Of a DNA stretch of 64,000 nt, positions 40,116 to 48,404 are shown in pieces. This stretch comes from Fibrella rubiginis (GTDB taxonomy: Bacteria; Bacteroidota; Bacteroidia; Cytophagales; Spirosomataceae). A program made the position numbers and the translations under genes. The notes beneath the pieces are model-generated. The model made no database searches. It worked only from the letters and a program-made list of their open reading frames with translations, and was not told where the DNA came from. Every line of letters starts with the position of its first letter. Positions within the stretch are counted from its first letter, which is position 1. The DNA is taken from positions 1-64,000 of the forward strand of contig NZ_JAFMYV010000013.1 of the NCBI RefSeq assembly GCF_017353185.1, in the 5' to 3' direction.

Positions 40116-41302
40116 TCGCGCTCCGTTTTTTTCTTAATGTAGAATTGGGTCGTCTCAAAGAGTTCATGACGCAGATGCCGCTGCACCCAAACCGGTTCCA
40201 CACCTTTGTCGATTAACAGTTGACCCGCCGTATGGCGCAGGCTGTGCGCAGACATGCCTTTCCGCTTCAAGTCAAGGGCTTTAAAGTACTTATCAACCCG
40301 GTAGCGAATCTGGGCTGTTTCCAAATCGGGGAAAAGGGCAGCCGAGGCAGAAGCCGTCAGAGGAATGCCTTCCCCTGATTGGATATATTGCCGAAGGATA
40401 GCCGAGCAGCTATCAAAAAGCTTGATAGCTTTTTTGGTGCTCTTACCTTTCCCACGCACCTGTAGTAATCCCTTGCTAAACTCAACATCACCCAGCGTCA
40501 GGCGAGTTACTTCGACGGTACGTAGGCCCTCTATTACCAACAGGGCCACGATGGCTTTGTCAGTCAGGTCGTTAATGCTGACCAGCAAGGCATCACGCTC
40601 GGCTTCATCGAGACTGTCCTTGTAAAAACCGCGTTCGATGGTCAGTCCCCGAATTAGGGCCACGTCGCGCAGGCCGTCTGCCTGCTCATCACTTAATCCA
40701 AGTCGAGTCCGGTGTTTGATGACCCATTCGGTTAACTGCTTGATGGTCGACAAATAAAAATTGACGGTAAACGCCGAGAGACCGCGTTGCTTTAAGTCAT
40801 TGACGTACTGCCCAATCGTTTGTGCGCAGTACGTGGCGTGCCGACCAGCTTCTTGCTCCTCGAAAATATAGGTAAAGAACGCATTGAGGGCTTGAGTATA
40901 GTTTTCTTTCGATTTATCACCCCGGAGGTGTGTGGCATCGGCCAGATAACCTAGGATCAACTCGTTGGCTGCCGGCGGCACTCGTCGATGTTTGGGAGGA
41001 TCAGCTACGACCGTTGGACAACCCTGCGTTTGATAGAAGAGGATAAACTTCTTAACCGGCGAAACCTGATTGCCTGCTTTGCCACCTGCATAGATACGTA
41101 GGCTGCCGCCGTCGAGCGGCAGTTTGTTCTCTAAGCAATACAGTACGAACTGTCGCGCCAACCGAGGGTAGTTACCCGGTTTTTCCAACCAGGCCGTAAA
41201 CTGGTTGATAAGCTGGCTCACCGTAACTCGCGCATGACCAGCCGGTCCGGCGACGATGGCCGTAGCGGGGGGATTCGTGGTTGCCGGTAGTGATCGTGCC
41301 AT
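40085..41302 (-). CDS. Tyrosine recombinase (XerC/D-like integrase)
   Basis: 405 residues. SAM-like core-binding domain at about 130-215; catalytic domain with Arg in IEGLRTVEVTRL (about 268), Lys in VRGKGKSTKKA, HSLRH (about 362), His in HLRHE (about 386) and nucleophile Tyr in TTQFYIKK (about 394). All five catalytic positions are present. The N-terminal 115 residues are an extra arm domain. Likely resolves plasmid multimers or mediates integration; no att site could be recognised. It ends convergently with rep. Confidence 0.9.
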   Translation of the reverse strand: MARSLPATTNPPATAIVAGPAGHARVTVSQLINQFTAWLEKPGNYPRLARQFVLYCLENKLPLDGGSLRIYAGGKAGNQVSPVKKFILFYQTQGCPTVVADPPKHRRVPPAANELILGYLADATHLRGDKSKENYTQALNAFFTYIFEEQEAGRHATYCAQTIGQYVNDLKQRGLSAFTVNFYLSTIKQLTEWVIKHRTRLGLSDEQADGLRDVALIRGLTIERGFYKDSLDEAERDALLVSINDLTDKAIVALLVIEGLRTVEVTRLTLGDVEFSKGLLQVRGKGKSTKKAIKLFDSCSAILRQYIQSGEGIPLTASASAALFPDLETAQIRYRVDKYFKALDLKRKGMSAHSLRHTAGQLLIDKGVEPVWVQRHLRHELFETTQFYIKKKTERDYFEKMPGSV

Positions 41303-41310
41303 TGTCTGTA

Positions 41311-41643
41311 TTAGTCCGGGATGCTCATTGCATCAACACGCTGAACTGGATAATGCCCTTTTTGGCGTGGTACAAGGTGAATGAAGCGAGATGTCGCATC
41401 CTGAATTACCTCATCCTTTCCAAACAGTAGAGCCACCTGATATCCGGTAATGTTCATCTGAACTGGCTTCCCCGGTTGTAGGGCCGTTACCAAACCCTTC
41501 TGCGTAATCGCTGGAGACAGGCTGAAATCATCTTTGTTGAGAAAAGCAGTCAGCCAATTATGTAACTCGTTCACCGACCGACACATGTCGGGGTTGATGA
41601 GCACGTCGGGCCGTTCGGTTTTGATAAAGCCAATGGTGTACAT
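41311..41643 (-). CDS. Hypothetical protein
   Basis: 110 residues; ends 8 bases before the integrase start, so probably cotranscribed. Short strands and helices (YTIGFIKTERPDVLINPDM, VQMNITGYQVALLFGKDEVI). No family recognised. Confidence 0.45.
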   Translation of the reverse strand: MYTIGFIKTERPDVLINPDMCRSVNELHNWLTAFLNKDDFSLSPAITQKGLVTALQPGKPVQMNITGYQVALLFGKDEVIQDATSRFIHLVPRQKGHYPVQRVDAMSIPD

Positions 41644-41653
41644 AGTGGTTTGT

Positions 41654-42172
41654 TTAAGAAACGGATACCTTCTGTTGCCACATTTGCGCCACGCCTACCT
41701 GGGTCTCCAAGCGGTGGCCCAAAGCGTCGACTTCAGCCACTGACGTATACTGCTGCATCTGCTGCTCACAAACTTGCCGTAACTGATCAGCCCAGGGTAT
41801 GGAATGCCGTTGCAACCCATAAAACTCATTCGTCCCGTGCTGGGCCAGAATCAGGTTTAACATGGCCTTCCCAGACAAAAACCAGGCCTGCCTAATGGTG
41901 GCATCTACGCGCCAGGCGTTGTAAGGACAATCAAACGTCATCCGGCTCAACGGAAAATGGACCAATAGGTAAGGCAGGGCGTTGCGGTGAAACAGTCCAA
42001 GTTGAGCAGATTCCCGCTGCCACATCAATCGGTCGGCCTTGGCCTGCGATGAATACAGGATGATGTCCAAAAAATACGTATTTGTCAGAATCACCGGGCT
42101 GTCGGGGGCAATGCTCGGAGGTGCCGGAAAAGGTAACGGCTCGCCAACGATATAGGTGGTAATGTCGCTCAA
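41654..42172 (-). CDS. Hypothetical protein
   Basis: 172 residues, helical with many aromatic residues (NALPYLLVHFPLSRMTFDCPY, RQAWFLSGKAMLNLILAQHG). No signal peptide or catalytic motif. Second to last in a tightly packed minus-strand operon with gaps of 10-12 bases. Confidence 0.5.
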   Translation of the reverse strand: MSDITTYIVGEPLPFPAPPSIAPDSPVILTNTYFLDIILYSSQAKADRLMWQRESAQLGLFHRNALPYLLVHFPLSRMTFDCPYNAWRVDATIRQAWFLSGKAMLNLILAQHGTNEFYGLQRHSIPWADQLRQVCEQQMQQYTSVAEVDALGHRLETQVGVAQMWQQKVSVS

Positions 42173-42184
42173 TTGAGAAGTTAG

Positions 42185-42733
42185 TTAGGCACGGCTGTCG
42201 CGGTTTAACAGTTGACTGATCACTGCTTCAGCCTCCGATTCTGGCAAAGAAAGAAGATAATCACCCCAGTTCGCTGTGTTACCAAATCGGAGGGCAAAGT
42301 TCTGTGGTACCGACGGCAAGGTAACATCTAACGAGGGCTGTAAACTGATACCGTGATTTTCGAAATACAGCACCAATTCGTGAAGTTGACGTACCAATAG
42401 GGGCGGTGGCCCCACTAGGGCATACCGACCATCTCGCTGGCATTCCCACAAGTAGGTAGCGTCCTCATAATGGACAATTTCCCAGTGGTGAAGCAGATAA
42501 AGTTGCCGGTAATGGGGCAAATTCAGATAGAACCGGCCAAACGCCCGTTCCTTGCTGTACCAATGCGCGCGGAAATGTTTTCGGAGTTGCTGCTCAGACG
42601 CTTCGTCAGGGTCTGTTGATACACAGGCCAACTCGGCAAAACCGTCTTCCAGCGGTAGTTGTTCAAGTTGCCGGTAACAACGGATGAAATGCAGCACGGT
42701 CTCAATTGGGATCAAGGTCGGTATGTTAGTCAT
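42185..42733 (-). CDS. Hypothetical protein
   Basis: 182 residues, helical and acidic, with many Tyr/His/Trp (FRAHWYSKERAFGRFYLNLPHY with a break after FRAH; LYLLHHWEIVHYED). Its start overlaps the stop of the upstream gene by 8 bases. No family recognised. Confidence 0.5.
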   Translation of the reverse strand: MTNIPTLIPIETVLHFIRCYRQLEQLPLEDGFAELACVSTDPDEASEQQLRKHFRAHWYSKERAFGRFYLNLPHYRQLYLLHHWEIVHYEDATYLWECQRDGRYALVGPPPLLVRQLHELVLYFENHGISLQPSLDVTLPSVPQNFALRFGNTANWGDYLLSLPESEAEAVISQLLNRDSRA

Positions 42734-43085
42734 GATCGTCGGAAGCTTCAGGATGCTGGTCTTTCAGAAGCTGGCTCAATCGTTCTTTCCAACCCATCGC
42801 TTGGTCGATGTTGCGATAGGCTTCCTCTCCGTACCGCTGCATGGCGTAGTCCAGCAAGAATGCCTGCGTTTCTAACTCAAACTTATCAGTCCATGTAGCC
42901 CAAAACTGTTCAATCGTCAGTCCGTCCTGATCGCCGTTCCAATAGTACGTCCAGGCATGGTCGAAGGAGCGATTCCGCCGTAAGTAAGCCACATCCTCCC
43001 GGCTGTAATTATGCACCAGCTTGTTGAGCGCATTAATCGTGGTCAGTTCCAGACGGTAGGTTCCAACTAATTTATCTGTTGCCAT
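42726..43085 (-). CDS. Hypothetical protein, first gene of operon
   Basis: 119 residues, aromatic and helical (RNRSFDHAWTYYWNGDQDGL, EQFWATWTDKFELETQAFLLDY split). Divergently oriented from the CoiA-like/GIY-YIG gene across 111 bases. No family recognised; size and composition resemble the next gene, which could mean an old duplication, but no alignment was made. Confidence 0.45.
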   Translation of the reverse strand: MATDKLVGTYRLELTTINALNKLVHNYSREDVAYLRRNRSFDHAWTYYWNGDQDGLTIEQFWATWTDKFELETQAFLLDYAMQRYGEEAYRNIDQAMGWKERLSQLLKDQHPEASDDHD

Positions 43086-43138
43086 TGTTCGGGTTTAATA
43101 AAGCTAACCTACGTAGAATTCCAAATGATCCCAAGGGT

Positions 43139-43196
43139 GTATCAAAAAAAAGGTTGACAGGGGCATCATTTCGATTTATCTTGTATCAAAAAAAGG
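43139..43196 (+). promoter_or_regulatory. Promoter with a direct repeat GTATCAAAAAAA-AGG
   Basis: GTATCAAAAAAAAGG (43139-43153) and GTATCAAAAAAAGG (43183-43196) frame a promoter-like pair: TTGACA at 43154 and TATCTTG at 43177, 20 bases apart. The second copy ends at the start codon at 43197. A repressor using both copies would cover the promoter. Confidence 0.45.
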
Positions 43197-44771
43197 ATGC
43201 ATAACCCCGATGCCGGACTGTATCAAGCCTGGTTGCAGGTAGGGCTCAACCGGCAGGAGCAGTTGATTCACATCAGCGAGTCGCCACGCGGGGAGGCTTG
43301 TGCGTTGGTGTGTCCTCATTGTCATGGGCCTTTAACGGCCAAAAAAGGCCGCATCAAGGTGCATCACTACGCGCACCTGGCGAATAGTTGTCGGCCCCTG
43401 ATCCCCCACTTCGATTTCTGGGCAACGAACGTCGATGAGACGAGTTGGCCGCTGGACGAGTTTGCCCAGCGTCATGCCCAGCAGCTTTTGGCTGAACAAC
43501 AACGGCTGAACGAACAACTCACGAAACTCCAAACCAACTGGCAGACCATTAAAATCTTAATGACTGAGCTGCTCAATATCCTTGACGATGTATCACAGCC
43601 TTACAAAACCGGAACCCGACCCGCGAACCGGCAGGTTAATCAGGAGGTACTGACCGACGTACAGGCGTTTTTGGAAAGTTCTTCTTCTGACCGGGGACCG
43701 GTACCCGCCCTGCACAAGGTGCGCCACAGCCAGTTTAGTAGCTATTGGAATTTGGATCTGAAGCCCAAGAAATGGGGAAGTGTTTCAGAATGGGGCTATT
43801 CAGTTTCTCCGGGTCAGCTCTGGCAGGAAGAGCTATCTGGTACGGCATACCTGATCCCGTCGAAGCTGCGTAAACACTACGATGCCCTGATCAGGTATCA
43901 CCGCACGTACAATGAACTAGCCGATTTGACGACAGAGCATGATGCGTTTGAGCGAACGCTGACGCGGTTCGTTACCTTCAACTTCTATTTCCTACGCATT
44001 GACCTGCCTTCAGGTACGTTGTACAAGTCCGGCGTAACGAGTCGTCCGTTACCAGAGCGAACAGCCGAGATTGAGCGCGACCTGCGCCCTTTGGGGCCGG
44101 TCACTATTGTGCCGTTGGCCCTTGTTAAGCAGGTCGGGTATCTGGAAGCCTATTTTAAGCGAAAGTATGTATCCTACCAGCATCCGTTGAACACAGCAAG
44201 CGGTCCGCTAACGGAATATTTTGACTTACCACCGGATGAGGTAGGGGCGATTGTAACTGCCTTGCAATCGTTGATGCAAGACAACGCTACTCCAGCCGAA
44301 CCAACGACTCGATCCGAACGAGTACGGGCGGGCATGCGCCGGGCAAAAGCGTCGGGCAAAACGTTGGGGCGACCCAAAGCACCCGAACGTACCGGTGCCT
44401 TTTTGCAGAAAGCAAAATCGCAACTTATCGTGCAACTTTTACGGGCTGGTCATTCGCTGCGCGAGATCGAACGACAAACCAGTTTTTCGATAAACACCAT
44501 TCGCAAAGTCAACGAGACACTGAAACCACCAACGTATCATTTAGCCGACTTAATACGCGCGAAGCGAGCCAAACGAGGTGTCAGTGCGGTGGCGGATGAA
44601 GTAAACAGCCATGTTCTCAACGGAGTAGCGAAACCCAGTACAATCCTTAGTGCTGAAAATGGCTACCAACCGACTCCTGATCTGCTAATGGCTTTGTGTC
44701 AATGGCTTCAGGTAGATGCATCACAGCTCAAACCATTCAGGAAACGGGTGGTGGCCAAACGATCTGTTTAA
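43197..44771 (+). CDS. CoiA-like zinc module + GIY-YIG + recombinase-type HTH fusion
   Basis: 524 residues. Residues about 15-75 resemble the CoiA N-terminal region (ALVCPHCHGPLTAKKGRIKVHHYAH), with Cys/His for metal. A coiled coil (85-135) follows. Residues about 255-365 are a GIY-YIG-like domain (FNFYFLRIDLPSG, LYKSGVTSRPLPERTAEIER, LEAYFKRKYVSYQHPL). Residues 380-440 match the resolvase/invertase tail and HTH (RSERVRAGMRRAKASGKTLGRP, then SLREIERQTSFSINTIRKV). A last region (455-515) looks like an XRE-type HTH. The serine-recombinase catalytic domain is absent; the GIY-YIG part takes its place. Confidence 0.6.
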   Translation: MHNPDAGLYQAWLQVGLNRQEQLIHISESPRGEACALVCPHCHGPLTAKKGRIKVHHYAHLANSCRPLIPHFDFWATNVDETSWPLDEFAQRHAQQLLAEQQRLNEQLTKLQTNWQTIKILMTELLNILDDVSQPYKTGTRPANRQVNQEVLTDVQAFLESSSSDRGPVPALHKVRHSQFSSYWNLDLKPKKWGSVSEWGYSVSPGQLWQEELSGTAYLIPSKLRKHYDALIRYHRTYNELADLTTEHDAFERTLTRFVTFNFYFLRIDLPSGTLYKSGVTSRPLPERTAEIERDLRPLGPVTIVPLALVKQVGYLEAYFKRKYVSYQHPLNTASGPLTEYFDLPPDEVGAIVTALQSLMQDNATPAEPTTRSERVRAGMRRAKASGKTLGRPKAPERTGAFLQKAKSQLIVQLLRAGHSLREIERQTSFSINTIRKVNETLKPPTYHLADLIRAKRAKRGVSAVADEVNSHVLNGVAKPSTILSAENGYQPTPDLLMALCQWLQVDASQLKPFRKRVVAKRSV

Positions 44772-44783
44772 GCGAAACCTAAA

Positions 44784-45062
44784 CTAACTGTCGAGACATG
44801 TAATTTGGTACAACTCTTGCGCAAACACCCGCATACCCGGATAATTCTGGCGGAACTCGCGAGAAGTGCAGCCGTGCTTGCTGCGGAACACACGATTGAA
44901 ATACGAAATACTGTTAAACCCGCATATGTAGGCTACCTCTGTGATGGTATAGGTCATATTAATTAGCAAGCGTGAGACTTGCTCCAGACGGATTTCATCC
45001 AAGCCTTTGATATTGGTACGTAGCTGGCAGTTTATTCAATGCCATATTCTTGACCAGAAGTG
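44784..45062 (-). pseudogene. AraC-family regulator remnant
   Basis: The 72-residue frame from 45002 is the second HTH of an AraC/XylS domain (TITEVAYICGFNSISYFNRV, then FRSKHGCTSREFRQNYPG). Upstream in the same frame INCQLRTNIKGLDEIRLEQ continues the first half but meets a stop; VKNMALN in another frame would supply the preceding helix, indicating a frameshift. Everything N-terminal of the DNA-binding domain is missing. It lies directly downstream of the DUF5703 gene, whose regulator it may once have been. Confidence 0.65.
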
Positions 45063-45126
45063 AGCCGTAACCAACACTCTTAGATTGAGCGTTGTGTTGC
45101 GGCTCATCCACCGGATTGCTTATACC

Positions 45127-47499
45127 TTATTTGTTGGGTAAGACAACATCTTTCGCCCGCTCTGCCGGACTGACGCGCAACTGCTCAATCTTGCCCCCTA
45201 CGACCCGGCCTTCAACGACTGTTTGGTAGGGGGCGTGCAGTTTGAACGTGACGTTCCAGTTGCGGGGCCAGGCGGGTAGCAGTCGGATAGTTCTGCCGTC
45301 GGTCTGCATCAGCATCTCCTGCAAGCCGATCATGCCCGACCCACCCCAGTTATGATCGGGTGTCCAGTCGAAGCCCGGCCCCCAGAAAGCAGGGAAACGC
45401 CGCCCCGAATTTTGCAGTTTGAGCGTCGTCAGCCGGGCGGCCTCGTCGGTCAGGCCGAGCCGAGCACAGAAGATGTTGTCCTGCTTCCAGCCTATATAAT
45501 CCTTGACTTTGGCGGCTTCGGTATCGTACCGCCACGTATTCAAAGCCAAATCAAAGTCGGGTTTGCCCAGCCCGTAGAGGTTGTAGGGAAATAGGGGGTA
45601 TAACTGCGGAATCTCCGTGTTGTTGATTCGATCCCACGTCACGGCGGGGGCAATGGTTGCGCGGCCTTGCATCACCCGCGTCGGGATGGGCGGGATACGG
45701 GTAAGCATGGCCTGAAAGCGTGTTCGCTTGTCGGCGGGCAAGTACCGGTTGGGCAATTCTAGTAGCCGGGTCAGCACCGCCCGAAGGCCCGCCACCGTCG
45801 TAACGGCGTTGTAGGCCGTTTTGTAGGTCTCGGCGGCACTGCCCGGATAAAGCACCAGGTGGCCCTGCTCATCGAGGGGTTTGGGACTACGTCGAAGCTG
45901 TTCCTGCTGGTAGTGTTCATCGAAAAACGTCAGGCTGCTTTCAATCAGAGGCATGTACGTACTGACATCCTGCCCGGTGAATCGCTCTGCGTCGAGAATC
46001 ATCAGGCAAAACTCCAGCACCGTGTCCCAGGTGTAGGCCACCCAGTTATTGTATTCAACTCCTTTATCATACGTACCTGACCGTGTGGTGTTGAAAATGT
46101 GCTGATTCGCCAAGTATTCGAACGCTTGGGGCAACCCGAAGTTTTCAAGTTGCTCGGTGAAGCAGGCCCCGCCGTGTCCCCAGTAAAAGCGGCTTCGCCG
46201 TTCGGCATTGGGTAATGCCTGCCGGTAGAACTTAAACTGCGACTTCATCAGGTCCACATCCCCACTTTTCAGCAGGGGCCAGTATATCAGCCGCTGGTTC
46301 TGGGCCGTGAACGTACCACCACCCCACAGCCGAAAATCGGGCGAAAAGGCCAGATCAGGATTCACAAACACCGGGTCGTAGGTAAACAGGCCCCCGTTGA
46401 ACTTGGTGGGGTACGTGCCGAAGGCGTTGCAGCCGAGCAGGTAGCGAAACAACTGGTAGTTGCGGCCCACCTGCCAGGGGGCCGCGCTGCTGTCGGGCTG
46501 GTCGGGCTGGATGTAGATGTAGCTGCGTTCCCAGAACTGCCCCCACCACTGTCGGCTACGTACCTGAGCGGTGTTGAGAGCTTCGTCGGCCTCGCTGATG
46601 GCCCCATCAAGAGCCTGCTGCCAGGCCCCAACGCTGGCCGATTGTGCCTGATGCAGCACCAGCGTAACCTGAGCGGTACGGACCGGCTTGCGGCTCTTCA
46701 GGCTCCAGGCGGTGAACGGGGTGTTCTGGTACGTACCCTGTGTTATTCCGGCGGGTTGCATACCTGTACCCCGCAGTTCACCCCCGAAGGTCAGATTACG
46801 CAGGGGGTTCCACAGGCTGTCTTTTACCGAGGCCATGCCCTGCTGACGCACTGTGTAATCAAACACGGTCGAATCCTGGTTACGGTGGTAAAAGCGAACG
46901 CTCTTATCCGTAAACGCGACCTCATCGCGTCGTTGTACCACCGGCAGATTGGGCAGCGTTTTGTAAGACGTTGTTGTCCCTTCTTTGGTCGTTAACAGGC
47001 GGTCCTGGATACGCCAGTTCTCATAACTGACCTGCGCGGTTACCGGATGAGGGCTGCTCAAATCAACACGCACGACGGGCCGGAACACGTCTACCCAAAC
47101 GTTGATACGTACCTGTCGTGTCCCCCGCCCGCCCGTCACGCTCACGTATCCCTCCCGAAGGTGCAGTTCCTGCCGGAACGTGGTTGAACTACTAAACGGA
47201 TTTGGGCTGAGTGTCAGCCGTAGCCGCCCCAGTTTAAGCATGGCGTTGTTTTCATCGAACGTACCGCTCCGCGACACGTATAGCAACAGATCGCCCCCTT
47301 CCACCCAGACGTTGAGGCCCACATCCCCTCCGCCACAGGGCATCGACTCCCCGGAATGGCGGCTGGGTGTCGTCCAAACAACGTTATAATCGCGTAGAGG
47401 TTGGGCCTGAGCTGTCCAGAACACGGTTAAAAACGGCATTCCTGCTAACAAAAACAGATAGCGATCAATCAGAGAATAGTTGAGCATGGCATAGCGCAT
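45127..47499 (-). CDS. DUF5703 / GH95-like secreted glycoside hydrolase candidate
   Basis: 790 residues. Signal peptide at about 1-32 (SLIDRYLFLLAGMPFLTVFW). The N-terminal beta-sandwich matches DUF5703 (YNVVWTTPSRHSGESMPCGG, GLNVWVEGGDLLLYVSRSGT), and the remainder looks like the (alpha/alpha)6 barrel of GH65/GH95-like enzymes (RLWGGGTFTAQNQRLIYWPL; YWGHGGACFTEQLENFG; GVEYNNWVAYTWDTVLEFCL). General-acid and base residues are not assigned. Probable polysaccharide-degrading cargo in the periplasm or outside the cell; no SusC/D pair is nearby. Confidence 0.75.
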   Translation of the reverse strand: MRYAMLNYSLIDRYLFLLAGMPFLTVFWTAQAQPLRDYNVVWTTPSRHSGESMPCGGGDVGLNVWVEGGDLLLYVSRSGTFDENNAMLKLGRLRLTLSPNPFSSSTTFRQELHLREGYVSVTGGRGTRQVRINVWVDVFRPVVRVDLSSPHPVTAQVSYENWRIQDRLLTTKEGTTTSYKTLPNLPVVQRRDEVAFTDKSVRFYHRNQDSTVFDYTVRQQGMASVKDSLWNPLRNLTFGGELRGTGMQPAGITQGTYQNTPFTAWSLKSRKPVRTAQVTLVLHQAQSASVGAWQQALDGAISEADEALNTAQVRSRQWWGQFWERSYIYIQPDQPDSSAAPWQVGRNYQLFRYLLGCNAFGTYPTKFNGGLFTYDPVFVNPDLAFSPDFRLWGGGTFTAQNQRLIYWPLLKSGDVDLMKSQFKFYRQALPNAERRSRFYWGHGGACFTEQLENFGLPQAFEYLANQHIFNTTRSGTYDKGVEYNNWVAYTWDTVLEFCLMILDAERFTGQDVSTYMPLIESSLTFFDEHYQQEQLRRSPKPLDEQGHLVLYPGSAAETYKTAYNAVTTVAGLRAVLTRLLELPNRYLPADKRTRFQAMLTRIPPIPTRVMQGRATIAPAVTWDRINNTEIPQLYPLFPYNLYGLGKPDFDLALNTWRYDTEAAKVKDYIGWKQDNIFCARLGLTDEAARLTTLKLQNSGRRFPAFWGPGFDWTPDHNWGGSGMIGLQEMLMQTDGRTIRLLPAWPRNWNVTFKLHAPYQTVVEGRVVGGKIEQLRVSPAERAKDVVLPNK

Positions 47500-47675
47500 A
47501 GTTTCATAAAATTATACTGATAAATCAACTCGGTTTTAGCCTTCTCGCATCCGGTCAGTCATCGGTCACACCATTCATAATCGATTTTGGACGTCGCCAC
47601 GTTCCTAAATTTTAACCAGGCGGAGAGGTAGCCCCATTTTTTGTGAAATAAGCAATGAGTATTGCAATTGACGCG

Positions 47676-48404
47676 CTACTCTCTGTCGCCCATAATTTCC
47701 TTTACCACCCGAAACACTGTGGTAGATGACTCCTCAATAGCCGGGCTGCGGTGGTCGTACTGGTCAAACACCCGCTCGGCGCGAGTAATGGCTTGATCGA
47801 TGCGTCGGCGACGGGTTTGCGGGTCAATGGCCAGCATCAGATCGAAAAAGTCGGTGCTGATACGTTTGCTTTTACGGCCCTCATACTGCACACCATACGG
47901 TGCCAGGCACTCATTGAGTCGAGCATCATACTGTTGGCGGTGCATAGCTCCGCCTTGATGGTCTAAGAAATGGAGTAGCAGCCAGTATTCAAACGATTGA
48001 TTGGAATAGGCCACCCGTCCGTCACCAAACAGATGTTGAGCTAGCCGCACCGCTTCGTTAAAATCTTCAGCATCAAAGTCGTCTCTGTCGAAAACGCACC
48101 AGACTTGATCGTACTCGCTGCCCTTCAGCCGTTCTTCATCCCGCACCTGTTCGGCCCGACGTACCAGTGACAATGTGTTATATCCGGTGCCCACAGTACG
48201 TACCTGCACATTGGGCATCTGGAATTGCCGGAAGTAGCTTACTTCCGTGTTGACACCTTCCGTCACGACTAACAACCGAATGAACTCCGTAGCCGTTGGC
48301 TCCGCCCGATCAATAGCGAGGGCAGCGGCTCGTTTTGCCCGTTTAGCAGCCCGTTTTTCGTCGCGTTCCTCAGCCTCGCGGATGCTTTTCTGCCTACTCT
48401 TCAT
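47676..48404 (-). CDS. rloB: RloB/AbiLii-like protein
   Basis: 242 residues. Basic N-terminus (1-45) then the RloB pattern: IRLLVVTEGVNTEVSYFRQF (about 42-61), DQVWCVFDRDDFDAEDFNEA (about 100-120), ANQS-like YSNQSFEYWLLLHFLDHQGG. The Glu and the DRDD cluster resemble a Toprim/OLD-type metal site. RloB works with the AAA ATPase RloA; in lactococci the pair is AbiL, an abortive-infection system. Its start overlaps the rloA stop by 11 bases. Confidence 0.8.
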   Translation of the reverse strand: MKSRQKSIREAEERDEKRAAKRAKRAAALAIDRAEPTATEFIRLLVVTEGVNTEVSYFRQFQMPNVQVRTVGTGYNTLSLVRRAEQVRDEERLKGSEYDQVWCVFDRDDFDAEDFNEAVRLAQHLFGDGRVAYSNQSFEYWLLLHFLDHQGGAMHRQQYDARLNECLAPYGVQYEGRKSKRISTDFFDLMLAIDPQTRRRRIDQAITRAERVFDQYDHRSPAIEESSTTVFRVVKEIMGDRE

